From JAICTV01 sp035634055 (GTDB lineage Bacteria > Planctomycetota > Phycisphaerae > Tepidisphaerales > Tepidisphaeraceae), in NCBI GenBank assembly GCA_035634055.1, contig DASQDR010000036.1, positions 1-51,159 on the forward strand: a stretch of 51,159 nt of DNA, given 5' to 3'. The notes below the pieces were generated by a model. That model saw nothing but the letters and a program-made list of their open reading frames with translations, was not told the origin of the DNA and did no database searches. Shown here piece after piece: positions 33,278 to 42,562 of this stretch. The stretch's first letter is position 1; each line of letters starts with the position of its first letter. A program made the position numbers and the translations under genes.

Positions 33278-33353
33278 GCGCCCGCTTTTCGCCATCGTCA
33301 AGGAGCGCGGCAGGATGTGCGCCCCGCTTGAGGATGACGTTCGATCCGTCCCG

Positions 33354-34064
33354 CTACGACCTTACCGCACCGAAGGCGGCGAAGCAGGAATTCTTGTGCA
33401 GCACTTCCACGTGCGCGAAGCCGGCGGCGCGGAGCACGTCGAGCTGCCAGGCCAGCGGGCGCGGCGTGTCCTCGCGCTCGACGTAGGCAAAAACGGCGTC
33501 GCGGTACGCCTCGTCCTTCAGCCCGGATAAGTAGTCGCCGTACCGCTGCCACATCAGGGCGTGGACGGCGGGCTCCGCGTGGCTCACGAGGTCCGAGATC
33601 CAAATCGAGCCGCCCGGCTTGAGCGCGCGGTGGAACTTGGCGAACGCCGCGTGCCACTCGTCCTCGCCGCGCAGGTGGTGCAGCACGGCGGCGGCGAGGA
33701 TGACGTCGAAGCGCTCGTCTCCCAAGTCCAGCTCGCGCACGTCGCCTTGCAGGGTGGTCACGGTCCCGCGCGTCGCCGCCGAGACGCGCTGGTACGCGCG
33801 GTCGAGCATCGGCTTCGACAGGTCGATCAGCGTCGCGCTCAGGCCGGGCAGCTTCTCCAGCAGCTTCAGCGTGTAGTTCCCGGCCCCGCAGCCGACGTCG
33901 AGCACGTGCGTCGCCCGCGGGTTGACCGCCGCCGCCGATGCGGCGATCAATTCCAGCGCCAGCGGCGCGTCGATCGTCGCGCTCTGGCCGGTCTCAAGGT
34001 TGCTGAACCGCTCGACGTCACCATCGAACCGCCGGCGGATCTCATCAACCGATGACTTTTGCAT
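33354..34064 (-). CDS. SAM-dependent methyltransferase, class I
   Basis: A 236-residue Rossmann-fold methyltransferase. Motif I is HVLDVGCGAGNYTLKLL, the acidic motif II lies in LSATLIDLSKPML, motif III in LQGDVREL and motif IV in FDVILAAAVLHHL. The N-terminal VDEIRRRFDGDVERFSNLET resembles the start of tRNA-modifying CmoA-type enzymes, which carry a similar FD.DVERFS run, but CmoA-specific carboxy-SAM residues were not verified. The substrate is therefore open. The start at 34064 has AAAGG thirteen bases upstream. It converges with the NifU-N gene. Confidence 0.85.
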   Translation of the reverse strand: MQKSSVDEIRRRFDGDVERFSNLETGQSATIDAPLALELIAASAAAVNPRATHVLDVGCGAGNYTLKLLEKLPGLSATLIDLSKPMLDRAYQRVSAATRGTVTTLQGDVRELDLGDERFDVILAAAVLHHLRGEDEWHAAFAKFHRALKPGGSIWISDLVSHAEPAVHALMWQRYGDYLSGLKDEAYRDAVFAYVEREDTPRPLAWQLDVLRAAGFAHVEVLHKNSCFAAFGAVRS

Positions 34065-34250
34065 GGGTGGTGCCTTTCAACACGGGTGACCAACACGGGT
34101 GACGGCGGCAGGAAATTGGCTTCGGCCGCTTCGGATTCAACACCGTCGCCTTCGGCGCTCCGCGGCCCGCCGCGCCAGGTCAGGTCAGGGACGCCGCGCG
34201 GTGAGGTGCGGCTGATCGATCTCCCTCTTTGGCTAAATCCGCCTTTCTTT

Positions 34251-34283
34251 ATCGGTGTCCATCGGTGCCCCATCCGTGGCTAA
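34251..34283. repeat. ATCGGTGTCC word repeat
   Basis: ATCGGTGTCC, ATCGGTGCCCC and ATCCGTGGCTAA follow each other just before the start of the oxidoreductase gene. This is a single arm of the kind seen as hairpins elsewhere in the window. Confidence 0.6.
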
Positions 34284-34292
34284 CCTTCACTC

Positions 34293-35441
34293 ATGATAAC
34301 CATACGCTTCGCGATCATCGGCGGCGGGTTGATGGGGCGGGAGTTCGCCACGGCGGTGGCGCGGTGGGCGACGCTGTTGGAGCCGGCGGCGCGGCCGGAG
34401 ATCGTCGCCGTCGCCAGCCGCACGCCGCGGTCGCTCGACTGGTTCACGTCGCACTTTCCGTCCGTTCGCCAGGCCACCACCGACTGGCGCGAGGTGCTGA
34501 AGAACGACGCGGTGGACGCGGTGTACGTCGCGGTGCCGCACGATCTGCACGAGGAAACGTACGTCGCCGCCCTCGACGCCGGCAAGCACCTGTTGGGGGA
34601 GAAGCCGTTCGGGATCGACCTGGCGGCGAACGAGGCGATCCTCGCCGCCGCCCGGCGCCGTCCGGAGCGGGTCGCGCGCTGCTCGTCGGAGTTCCCCTTC
34701 TACCCCGGCGCGCAGAAGGCGTGCGACCTGATCGAGTCCGGCGCGCTCGGGCGGATCATCGAGGTGCAGACCGGGTTCCTGCACTCCAGCGACCTCGATC
34801 CCAACAAGCCGATCAACTGGAAGCGGCAGGCGGCGACCAACGGCGCGTACGGGTGCATGGGTGACCTCGGCATGCACGTCTGCCACGTGCCGTTCCGCGC
34901 AGGGTGGCGGCCGCGGAACACGCGCGCGGTGCTGTCGAACCTGATGCCGCAGCGCCCCGACGGCCGCGGCGGCGCGGCGGCGTCGGACACGTGGGACAAC
35001 GCCACGCTGCTGTCGGAGGCGAGCGACGGCGGCGACGACGGCAACGTTTTCCCGTGGACGCTCAAGACGTACCGCATCGCCCCCGGCGAGCGGAACACGT
35101 GGTACCTCGAGGTCTACGGCACGCGCGCGTCCGCCCGCTGGTCCACGCGCGAGCCGAAGGCGCTCGACGTGCTGCGCTACGAGCCGGGCGGGGAGCAGAA
35201 CTGGACGCGGGTGCAGGTGGCCTTCGATCCCCCGTTCAGGACCATCACCGGCCCGAACTTCGAGTTCGGTTTCCCCGATTGCTTCCTCCAGATGGTCGCG
35301 GCGTTCGTCCACGAGCTGGCGCACGGCCGGCCGCTGAAGCGCTTCGCCGGCTGCGTCACGCCGGAGGAAACGCACCTGAGCCACCAACTGTTCACCGCCG
35401 CGCTGCGCTCGCAGGCGGAAGGGGCGGTGGTGGCGGTGTGA
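34293..35441 (+). CDS. Gfo/Idh/MocA family oxidoreductase
   Basis: A 382-residue NAD(P)-dependent sugar or cyclitol dehydrogenase-type protein. The N-terminal Rossmann domain has IIGGGLMGREFA and the Gfo/Idh motif GEKPFGIDL (catalytic Lys). The C-terminal domain has MGDLGMHVCHVPF, the Asp...His pair that normally binds substrate. Planctomycetes carry many such genes and most substrates are unknown. No signal peptide is seen, so it is probably cytoplasmic. Its neighbours give no pathway context. Confidence 0.9.
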   Translation: MITIRFAIIGGGLMGREFATAVARWATLLEPAARPEIVAVASRTPRSLDWFTSHFPSVRQATTDWREVLKNDAVDAVYVAVPHDLHEETYVAALDAGKHLLGEKPFGIDLAANEAILAAARRRPERVARCSSEFPFYPGAQKACDLIESGALGRIIEVQTGFLHSSDLDPNKPINWKRQAATNGAYGCMGDLGMHVCHVPFRAGWRPRNTRAVLSNLMPQRPDGRGGAAASDTWDNATLLSEASDGGDDGNVFPWTLKTYRIAPGERNTWYLEVYGTRASARWSTREPKALDVLRYEPGGEQNWTRVQVAFDPPFRTITGPNFEFGFPDCFLQMVAAFVHELAHGRPLKRFAGCVTPEETHLSHQLFTAALRSQAEGAVVAV

Positions 35442-35553
35442 AGTTTTGGAGACGGCCCGCGGTGGCGAAGGCGGTAGCGGCGAACGCGGCGGCGAAGCGG
35501 CGGCGGCGAAGCGGCGGCGGCGAGCCCGCCTCGCGGTAGGCGATCGTCCGGCG

Positions 35554-35754
35554 TTACTGCGCCGGCAGGCTGTAGTCGTCGGGGTATTCCTGCACCGGCG
35601 GAAGGCTGCTCTTGCCCAGGGCGTAGCGCAGGGCCCAGTCGTGGGCTTCCGGCTCGGTCATCGCGCCGAAAAGGGTGAGCTCCCGCACCCGGCGCGCGTA
35701 AAGCTCCCGGCCGATCATGTCCAATTCCGTCAGCGGGTCGATGGCGGTTGGCAT
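35554..35754 (-). CDS. Small protein of unknown function, 66 residues
   Basis: Begins MPTAIDPLTELDMIGRELYA and ends VQEYPDDYSLPAQ. It is a predicted helical, charged, soluble protein without a recognised family. The ATG at 35754 has no Shine-Dalgarno, so the frame is supported mainly by codon bias and by the absence of a better alternative. A run of GGCGGCGAAGC units (35470-35530) precedes its stop codon on the other side. Confidence 0.45.
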   Translation of the reverse strand: MPTAIDPLTELDMIGRELYARRVRELTLFGAMTEPEAHDWALRYALGKSSLPPVQEYPDDYSLPAQ

Positions 35755-35990
35755 CGGCGCGATTGTGGGAACGGCGCTAAGGGATGTCGAGTGCGAAAAA
35801 TCGCCTTTTCCCTTGGCCTTGCCACAAACTGAGTGCGGCATTCGGCCGCACCTTCGGCGACGGGTCGCGCAAGTCCGATACCAGGCGGGACATAGGTAAA
35901 ACGTCGCCCCCGGACGCAGTTCCTGCCGGTGGGCGTGGCGGCTTGCCTCGCCTGCTGCCACGCTCGGTGCAGCGATTGTGGAGATCTTGT

Positions 35991-38900
35991 TTACCGCGCC
36001 TCGGCGGAGGCAAGTTCGCGGTCGCGCGGGCCGGGGTCCAGCCGCGACGGGGGTCGGCGCCGGCGCAGGAAGGCGTTGCGCGCGTCGTCGAACAGCGAAT
36101 AAGCGACCGGCGTCACCAGCAGCGTGAGCAGCAGCGACAGCGTCTGCCCGCCGATCACCACGATCGCCACCGCGCGCCGCTCTTCCGCGCCCGGCCCGGT
36201 CCCCAGCGCCAGCGGGAGCATGGCAGCGACGAGGCAAAGCGTCGTCATCAGGATCGGCCGAAGCCGGTCGCGGTGGCCCTGGATAATGGCGTCGTAGCGG
36301 CTCCTCCCCTGGTCCTCGCGCAGGTGGTTCATGTGGTCGATCTGGAGGATCGAGTTCTTCTTCACCACGCCGAACAGCACCAGGATCCCCAGGGCCGAGT
36401 AAAGGTTGAGCGTCCCGCCGGTCGCCCAGAGCGAGAGCAGCGCGAACGGGATCGACAGCGGCAGCGACAGCAGGATGGTCAGCGGGTGAACCAGGCTTTC
36501 GTAGTTCGAGGCCAGGATCATGTACATGAAGATGACCGAGAGCAGGAACGCCCAGAGGAACTCCTTGAACGTGCGCTCGAGCTCGCGCCCGCGCCCGGAA
36601 ACCCGGTAGGTGTAGGCGGGCGGCATGTTCAGCTCCGCCGCCGCGCCGCGGAGCGCGTCGAGGCGGTCGCCCAAGGCGTACCCGGGCGCGACCGCGCCGC
36701 GCAGGCGGTTGGTGCGCTGGCGGTCTAGGCGGTCAATGCGGGATGCGCTCTCGATCGGCCGCATCGACGCCAGGCTCTGGAGCTCCACCAGCCCACCGTC
36801 CTTGCGCGGGAGGAAGAGGTTGGGGATCTGGCCCGGGTCCGTGCGGTCGGGCTCCTCGAGGCGGAGCTGGACGTCGTAATCCTCGTTGGTGGCCGGGTCG
36901 CGGAAGCGCGAGACCTCGGTGTCGCCGCCGACCATCAGGCGCAGCGCGGTGCCGATGTCGCGCGAGCTGACGCCGAGGTCGGCCGCGCGGTCGCGGTCGA
37001 TGTCCACGCGCAGCTCCGGCTTGTTGAGCTTCAGCGTGGTGTCGATGTCCGCCAGCCCCAGCTCCGGCGATCGCTGGCGCAGCGCCTCGGCGTAGCGGTC
37101 GAGCTTCTCCAGCTCCGGGCCGAGGATGACGAAGTCGACCTCGAAGTTGCCGCCGCCGATGTTGAACGACGCGTAGGGGCGCACGGCCGCGCGGACATCC
37201 TTGAACTTGCGCAGCCGCTGCCGCACCTCCGCCACGACGTCGCGCTGCGTGAAGTTCCCGCGGAAGGCGTTGGCGGGCGTGCCGCGCAGGGTTTCCTTGA
37301 GCAGGCGCGAGAAGGAGAAGTAGCGATGCTCGTGCGGGATCAGCCCCACGTGGACGTCGCCGCCGTTGGCTGCGCCGGCGAACCCGGCGCCGCTGGTGCC
37401 GAGCACCGTCTGCACGCCGCGCGTCTCGCGCAGCTCCGCCTCGATCGCCTGCCCGACCTCGTCGGTGGCGGGGATGGCGGTTCCCTCCGGGGTGGTGTAG
37501 GTGACCTGGAACTCTCCCTCGTCCACGTCGCCGGGCGTGAACTCGACCGGCACCACCTTGTACAGCGGCGCCGCCGACGCCACGACCAGCACCGCCAGCA
37601 CCGAGACGGCGATGCGGTGCCGCATGACGAATTGCAGCATGACGGTGTAGGCGCGGTCGATCCACCCGTAGAAGCCGCCGCGCGAGTCGGCGCCGTGCCC
37701 GTTGCCGCCGGCGTCGCCCTTGCCGCCGTGGCTTCGCAGCAGGCGAGCGCTCATCATCGGCGTGAGCGTGAACGAGACGAGCAGGCTGACCATGACCGAA
37801 ACGGCCGCGGTGATGCCGAACTGGTAGAGGAAGCGCCCGGAGATGCTGCTCATGAAGCTGACCGGGACGAAGATGACCACCAGCGAGAGCGTGGTCGCCA
37901 GCACCGCCAGCGCGATCTCCGCCGTCCCCTGTCGCGCCGCCTCCATCGGGGAGAGCTTCTTCTCCTCCAGGAAGCGGTAGATGTTTTCGAGGACCACGAT
38001 GGCGTCGTCGATGACGATGCCGACCATCAGCACCAGCGCGAGCATGGTCACGCTGTTGAGGGTGAAGTCCAGCGCCCACATCATGCCGTAGGTGGAGATG
38101 ACCGATGCCGGGATGGCCACGCCCGCGATGATGGTCGAGCGCCAGGAGCGCATGAACGCCAGCACCACCAGGCAGGCCAGGATCGCCCCGAGCACCAGGT
38201 GGACGTTGATCTCGTGCTGTGCCGCGTAGATGTAGCTGGACTGGTCGCGGATGACCTGGATCTCCACGCCCGGCGGCATCTGGTTGCGCACGTCGACGAG
38301 CTTGGCCTTGATGGCCTCGATCACCTCAATGGTGTTGGCGCCGGTCTGGCGGCGGATCTCGACGCCAACGGTCGGCTGCCCGTTCAGCCGCGAGACCGAG
38401 CGCACCTCGCGCGTGCCGTCCTCGGCGCGGCCGACGTCGCGCACGCGGATCGGCGTGCCGCCGACGGTGGCGACCACCATGTCGTTGAACTGCTCGGCGG
38501 TGGTGAAGCGGCCCATCGTCCGCAGCGCGCGTTCCTTCAGCGGCCCGGTGACGTTGCCGCCGGGCACCTCCGCGTTCTGCGCGGTGATGGCATCGCGAAG
38601 GGCGGTGATCGGCAGGTTGTACGCCGCCAGCTTGCGGCTGTCGGCCCAGACGTTGATCGTCCGCTCCAGCCCGCCGCGGATCTCCACCTCGCCCACGCCG
38701 ACCGACCGCTCGAGCTGCACCTTCACGATCTTGTCCGCCAGCTCGGTCAGCTCGCGCATCGTGCGCGAACCGGACAGCGCCAGCGTCAGCACCGGCTGCG
38801 AGTCGTTGTCGAACTTGCTGACGATCGGCGGCTCCACCTCGTCGGGCAGCTCGCGCGCGATCGAGGCGATGCGGTCGCGCACGTCCTGCGTGGCGACGTC

Positions 38901-39206
38901 GATGTCGCGGTCGAGCCCGAAGGTCACGATGACGAACGACGTGCCGGCCCCGGAGACCGAGCGCAGCTCCTCGATCCCCTCGACGGTGTTGACGTTCTCC
39001 TCGATCGTCTGCGAGACCTCGGTCTCCACCTCCTCCGGGCTGGCGCCGGGAAGGGTGGTGCGGATCGTCACGCTCGGCAGGTCCACCGACGGCAGCCGGT
39101 CGACGCCAAGGTTGCCGTAGGCGGCGGCGCCGACCACCACCAGCGCGAGGATCAACATGCTCGCGAAGACGGGCCGGCGGATACAGATGTCGGCGAGGGT
39201 GCGCAT
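35991..39206 (-). CDS. RND efflux pump, HAE1 family (second system)
   Basis: A 1071-residue proton-driven inner-membrane exporter. It opens with LADICIRRPVFASMLILALV, followed by RTTLPGASPEEVETEVSQTI, and TM4 has VGIVIDDAIVVLENIYRFLE with the paired aspartates. The C-terminal half has VVKKNSILQIDHMNHLRE and RPILMTTLCLVAAMLP. It is preceded on the same strand by the TolC-like channel gene, and its adaptor is encoded divergently at 40890. It differs clearly from the pump at 11727-15056 and groups with single-component-type pumps of the MdtC/CusA-like broad class. Confidence 0.93.
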   Translation of the reverse strand: MRTLADICIRRPVFASMLILALVVVGAAAYGNLGVDRLPSVDLPSVTIRTTLPGASPEEVETEVSQTIEENVNTVEGIEELRSVSGAGTSFVIVTFGLDRDIDVATQDVRDRIASIARELPDEVEPPIVSKFDNDSQPVLTLALSGSRTMRELTELADKIVKVQLERSVGVGEVEIRGGLERTINVWADSRKLAAYNLPITALRDAITAQNAEVPGGNVTGPLKERALRTMGRFTTAEQFNDMVVATVGGTPIRVRDVGRAEDGTREVRSVSRLNGQPTVGVEIRRQTGANTIEVIEAIKAKLVDVRNQMPPGVEIQVIRDQSSYIYAAQHEINVHLVLGAILACLVVLAFMRSWRSTIIAGVAIPASVISTYGMMWALDFTLNSVTMLALVLMVGIVIDDAIVVLENIYRFLEEKKLSPMEAARQGTAEIALAVLATTLSLVVIFVPVSFMSSISGRFLYQFGITAAVSVMVSLLVSFTLTPMMSARLLRSHGGKGDAGGNGHGADSRGGFYGWIDRAYTVMLQFVMRHRIAVSVLAVLVVASAAPLYKVVPVEFTPGDVDEGEFQVTYTTPEGTAIPATDEVGQAIEAELRETRGVQTVLGTSGAGFAGAANGGDVHVGLIPHEHRYFSFSRLLKETLRGTPANAFRGNFTQRDVVAEVRQRLRKFKDVRAAVRPYASFNIGGGNFEVDFVILGPELEKLDRYAEALRQRSPELGLADIDTTLKLNKPELRVDIDRDRAADLGVSSRDIGTALRLMVGGDTEVSRFRDPATNEDYDVQLRLEEPDRTDPGQIPNLFLPRKDGGLVELQSLASMRPIESASRIDRLDRQRTNRLRGAVAPGYALGDRLDALRGAAAELNMPPAYTYRVSGRGRELERTFKEFLWAFLLSVIFMYMILASNYESLVHPLTILLSLPLSIPFALLSLWATGGTLNLYSALGILVLFGVVKKNSILQIDHMNHLREDQGRSRYDAIIQGHRDRLRPILMTTLCLVAAMLPLALGTGPGAEERRAVAIVVIGGQTLSLLLTLLVTPVAYSLFDDARNAFLRRRRPPSRLDPGPRDRELASAEAR

Positions 39207-39258
39207 GGCTTTAAGTCGGGATCATTCTAGGCCCTGCCTCCCGCGCCCGGTAAGCCGG

Positions 39259-39359
39259 GAGAGGGCCGGGTGAAGGGCGGGCCGGGGGCCGACAGCAATC
39301 GACAATCGATAATTTCAATTCTCAATTGTCGATTGAAACACCCGCAGCCCGGCCCTCTC
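39259..39359. repeat. Nested inverted repeat spanning the end of the tolC-like gene
   Basis: The outer arms GAGAGGGCCGGG (39259-39270) and CCCGGCCCTCTC (39348-39359) are perfect reverse complements. The inner arms CAATCGACAAT (39296-39306) and ATTGTCGATTG (39325-39335) are too. The tolC-like gene ends inside the element (stop 39322-39324), so its last residues, including SIDN, are encoded by repeat sequence. The remainder separates it from the pump gene. Confidence 0.88.
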
Positions 39360-40833
39360 GCAGAGTTGACAGGGGGCGGTGGTCGGCTGGAACGGTTGTC
39401 GGGGCGGTCGCTGGCATCGTGCTGGGGCTGGTCTCCAGTTCGTGGCGGAGGCTTCCGGTCACCCTCGCCAGGGCGAAGTACGACAGCGTCCGGTCGAACC
39501 GCGCGCTGGTGAGTTGGAGCTGGGCGGTCAGGAGCTGGTCCTGCGCCGCCACCCGCTCAAGGTTGGTGGCCAGCCCGACGTTGTATGACTGGTCCGCCTG
39601 GTTGAACGCCTGTTGCGCCGCGGCCAGTTGGGTTTGAAGTTCGGCGATTCGCTGGTCGGTCGTCAGCAGGTCCTGGTAAGCGAGCTGGACCTCCTGCATC
39701 ACCTGCCTGCGGAGCAGCGATTCGGTCATGCCCGCCTGGCGGAACAGGGACCACGCCTCGCGCACGTCCGCCTGGATGAGCCCCGCGGAGAAGATCGGCA
39801 GGTTCGCCGACAGCAGCGCGTCCCAGCGGCGCTCGTCGGGGAAGGACTCGCGGTACAGGAACAGTTGCGCGTTGAGCGTGACCGACGGGTAATACTGCCC
39901 GACCGCCGCCTGCACGTTCTGCCGCGCGGCGCGGGCGGCGGCCTGCGCGGCGGCAAGGTCGCGCCGGCGCGCGACCGCCGTCTCGCGCAGCGTTTCCAGC
40001 GGCGGCGGCTCGGCGGGCGCCTCGAACTGCTCGACCAGCGGCGCGTCGACGACGGGCGCCGCCGTCAGGAACGACAGCGTCGCCCGACCGTTGCGCACGT
40101 CGTTCAGCGCGTTGATCAGCCCGACGCGCGTCGCCGACGCCTGCGCCTCGGTCTGCGCCACGTCCAGCGGCCGCGCCATCCCCGCGCGCTGGCGCCCGGT
40201 GATGTCGCGCACGCGCGCCTCCTGCACCTGGAGCGAGTTCTTCAACACCTCGACCGACCGCTCGGCCCGCAGCACGTCGTAGTAAACCTGCGCGGTGTCC
40301 AGCAGCACCGCTTCCTGGAGGTCCAGCAGCAAGTTGCGGCGCTGCTCGACGGTCTGGCGGGTCGAGCGCAGGCGGGCGACGTCCGCGAAGCCGTTGAAGA
40401 CGTTGGCCTCGCCCCGCAGCGGGACGTCAAAAGTGCGGTTCTGCGCGGTCGACCCGCCGCCGCCGCCGCCGCTACCCGTGTCATCGTCGTCGCCGTTGTC
40501 GCTGACGCGCTGGCGGACGGTATAGCTCGGGGCGAGGCTGACGGTGGGCAGGAACGCCGCGGCGGCGCGGCGGCGGGCGATCAGCGCCTGGACGTAGTTT
40601 TCCCCTTCGATCGCCAGCCGTTCGTTCTGCCGGTTCGTCAGGTCCAGGGCCTGCCGCAGGCTCAGCGGCTCGCCCGGCTCGAAGGCGCGCTCGTCGCTCA
40701 GCAGGTTGCCGCGAAGCACGCCCTCGTACCGCGCGACTTCCTTCTTCTGATCCACCCGGCAACCGGCGTGCGCCAGCGCCACGATGATCGACAGCGACAG
40801 CGAAAGGATCGGGCGGCGGGGCGGGGAAATCAT
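39322..40833 (-). CDS. TolC-like outer-membrane efflux lipoprotein
   Basis: A 503-residue outer-membrane factor. A lipoprotein signal precedes the lipobox (AHAGC, Cys about residue 25). Two OEP repeats follow: the first with LSLRQALDLTNRQNERLAIEG and AAFLPTVSLAPSYT, the second with QVMQEVQLAYQDLLTTDQRI and the characteristic NQADQSYNVGLATNLERVAA. A Gly/Ser/Asp run near residue 120 replaces part of a beta-barrel loop. It would form the trimeric channel for the RND pump immediately downstream. Its last residues are derived from a repeat element. Confidence 0.9.
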   Translation of the reverse strand: MISPPRRPILSLSLSIIVALAHAGCRVDQKKEVARYEGVLRGNLLSDERAFEPGEPLSLRQALDLTNRQNERLAIEGENYVQALIARRRAAAAFLPTVSLAPSYTVRQRVSDNGDDDDTGSGGGGGGSTAQNRTFDVPLRGEANVFNGFADVARLRSTRQTVEQRRNLLLDLQEAVLLDTAQVYYDVLRAERSVEVLKNSLQVQEARVRDITGRQRAGMARPLDVAQTEAQASATRVGLINALNDVRNGRATLSFLTAAPVVDAPLVEQFEAPAEPPPLETLRETAVARRRDLAAAQAAARAARQNVQAAVGQYYPSVTLNAQLFLYRESFPDERRWDALLSANLPIFSAGLIQADVREAWSLFRQAGMTESLLRRQVMQEVQLAYQDLLTTDQRIAELQTQLAAAQQAFNQADQSYNVGLATNLERVAAQDQLLTAQLQLTSARFDRTLSYFALARVTGSLRHELETSPSTMPATAPTTVPADHRPLSTLREGRAAGVSIDN

Positions 40834-40889
40834 CGGTGCTTCTGGAGTATCAGGAATTGTCCGGGTCGTTGTGCTAGAGTCAAAAAGTC

Positions 40890-42242
40890 ATGCGACAAGT
40901 GGTAGTGATAGCAATGCTTTGTGCGTCCGCCGTCATGGTAGGCGGGTGCGGGGACGAGGCGGCGTCGGCGAAGGCGCAGCGGCCGGTGGAAGCGGTCGCC
41001 GTCAGCGTCGTCAGCTCGCGCGTCGGGCCGGTGCAGCGCGAGGTCGCCGTCACCGGGACGCTTTACGGCGACGAGGAGGCGACCGTCTCGGCCAAGGTGC
41101 CGGGGCGCGTCACGCAAATCTTCACGGACGTTGGCGATCGCGCCGCGCCCGGCGAGCCGCTGGCGCAGATCGAAAAGACCGACTACGAGCTGGCCGCCGC
41201 GCAGAAGCAGATGGCGGTGCAGGCGGCGCTGGCGAAGCTGGGGCTGACCGACATGCCGTCTGCCGACCTGGACCTGGACAAGATCCCCACCGTCCAGCGC
41301 GCGCGCCTTCAGGCGGCCAACGCCGAGGCGAAGTTCAACCGCGGCAAGCAGCTTCACGACCAGGCCCCGCCGCTGATCAGCGACCAGGATTTCGCCGACC
41401 TCCAGACCGCTTTCGACGTGGCGCGGAGCAACTACGACGTCGAGCTGCTGACCGCGCGCTCGCTGGCGGCCGACGCGCGGGCGATGCGCTCGGACTTCGA
41501 CCTCGAGCAACAGAAGCTGCGGGACGCGACGGTGCGCGCGCCGGGGGCGGCGCCGGCGACGACCACGCAGCCCGCCGGTGCCGCCGCCGCCGCCGGCCGC
41601 GCTGGGGCGGGGGACAATGCGAAGGGCGCGAGTGATCGTTCGAAGCCGCAGGCGGGGAAATACGCCGTCGGCGCGCGGCTGGTGTCGGTCGGCGAGTACG
41701 TGCGCGAGGGGACGCCGCTCTTTCGGCTGGTGGCCAACGACCCGATCAAGTTCCGCCCGCAGGTGCCGGAGAAGTACCAGGGACAGGTGCAGGTGGGGCA
41801 GAAGGTTCGCGTCACGGTGTCCGCGTATCCGGGCGCAGCGTTCGAGGGAACCGTCGCGCGCATCAGCCCGCAGGTGGACGTGGCGTCGCGGTCGTTCCAG
41901 GTGGAGATCCTGGTCCCCAACGCCGACGGCCGGTTGCAGGCGGGCGCGTTCGCCAACGGCGCGATCCTCACGCGCACGCAGGCGGACGTGACGCTGGTGC
42001 CGGTGGAGGCGATCGTCACCTTCGCCGGCGTGAGCAAGGTCTTCAGCGTCGCCGACGGCAAGGCGATCGAGCACAAGATCGACGTCGGCCAACCGGTGGG
42101 CGACGCGGTCGAGGTCGTCCGCGGCTTCAAGGGCATCGCGCCGCTCGTCGCCAGCGGCAAGAACCGCTTGGCCAGCGGCGTCCCCGTGACGGTCGGCCCC
42201 GCGACCACGGCACCGGCGACCGCGCCCGCGTCGCGCCCCTGA
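40890..42242 (+). CDS. RND efflux periplasmic adaptor (second system)
   Basis: A 450-residue membrane fusion lipoprotein, with lipobox VGGC (Cys about residue 20) and lipoyl motif VSAKVPGRVTQIFTDVGDRA. A hairpin of about 90 residues is followed by an Ala/Gly/Thr-rich linker (about 220-250) and the beta-barrel motif VGQKVRVTVSAYPGAAFEG. It is divergent from the tolC-like gene with only 56 bases between the starts, so both halves of this three-component pump are likely to share one control region. A Pro/Ala/Thr-rich tail closes the chain. Confidence 0.9.
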   Translation: MRQVVVIAMLCASAVMVGGCGDEAASAKAQRPVEAVAVSVVSSRVGPVQREVAVTGTLYGDEEATVSAKVPGRVTQIFTDVGDRAAPGEPLAQIEKTDYELAAAQKQMAVQAALAKLGLTDMPSADLDLDKIPTVQRARLQAANAEAKFNRGKQLHDQAPPLISDQDFADLQTAFDVARSNYDVELLTARSLAADARAMRSDFDLEQQKLRDATVRAPGAAPATTTQPAGAAAAAGRAGAGDNAKGASDRSKPQAGKYAVGARLVSVGEYVREGTPLFRLVANDPIKFRPQVPEKYQGQVQVGQKVRVTVSAYPGAAFEGTVARISPQVDVASRSFQVEILVPNADGRLQAGAFANGAILTRTQADVTLVPVEAIVTFAGVSKVFSVADGKAIEHKIDVGQPVGDAVEVVRGFKGIAPLVASGKNRLASGVPVTVGPATTAPATAPASRP

Positions 42243-42562
42243 TCCTGGCGTCCAACCACGCCGCGCGATGAACATCCGGCCACGGTGCGCCGTCCCCACC
42301 GTGGATTGGGCATCCCACCCGAGCGCTCGCCGCGCCAGCGGCTCATCTTCGGAAGAGACCAAAGCGGCTGCCCGTCGCAACTGCTCGGGCGGGCGCCCAA
42401 GCCACGTCCACATTTCGCGCCGGCGACCAATCATGACGCCCGGGGGTCAGGTGCGGTCGCAAGCCATGCTTCCGCCAGGCCTGTCACCCATCCGGCAAAC
42501 ATTTGCGTCCCCGCCCCTCCTCCCGCACCATTTCCCGCTTCGGGCGGCAACGAGGTGACGGC
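42243..42562. other. Spacer before the outer-membrane barrel gene
   Basis: 320 GC-rich bases without a supported gene, repeat or promoter. A TTG-started extension of the barrel frame reaches back to 42503, but the ribosome-binding site favours GTG 42563. Confidence 0.5.
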
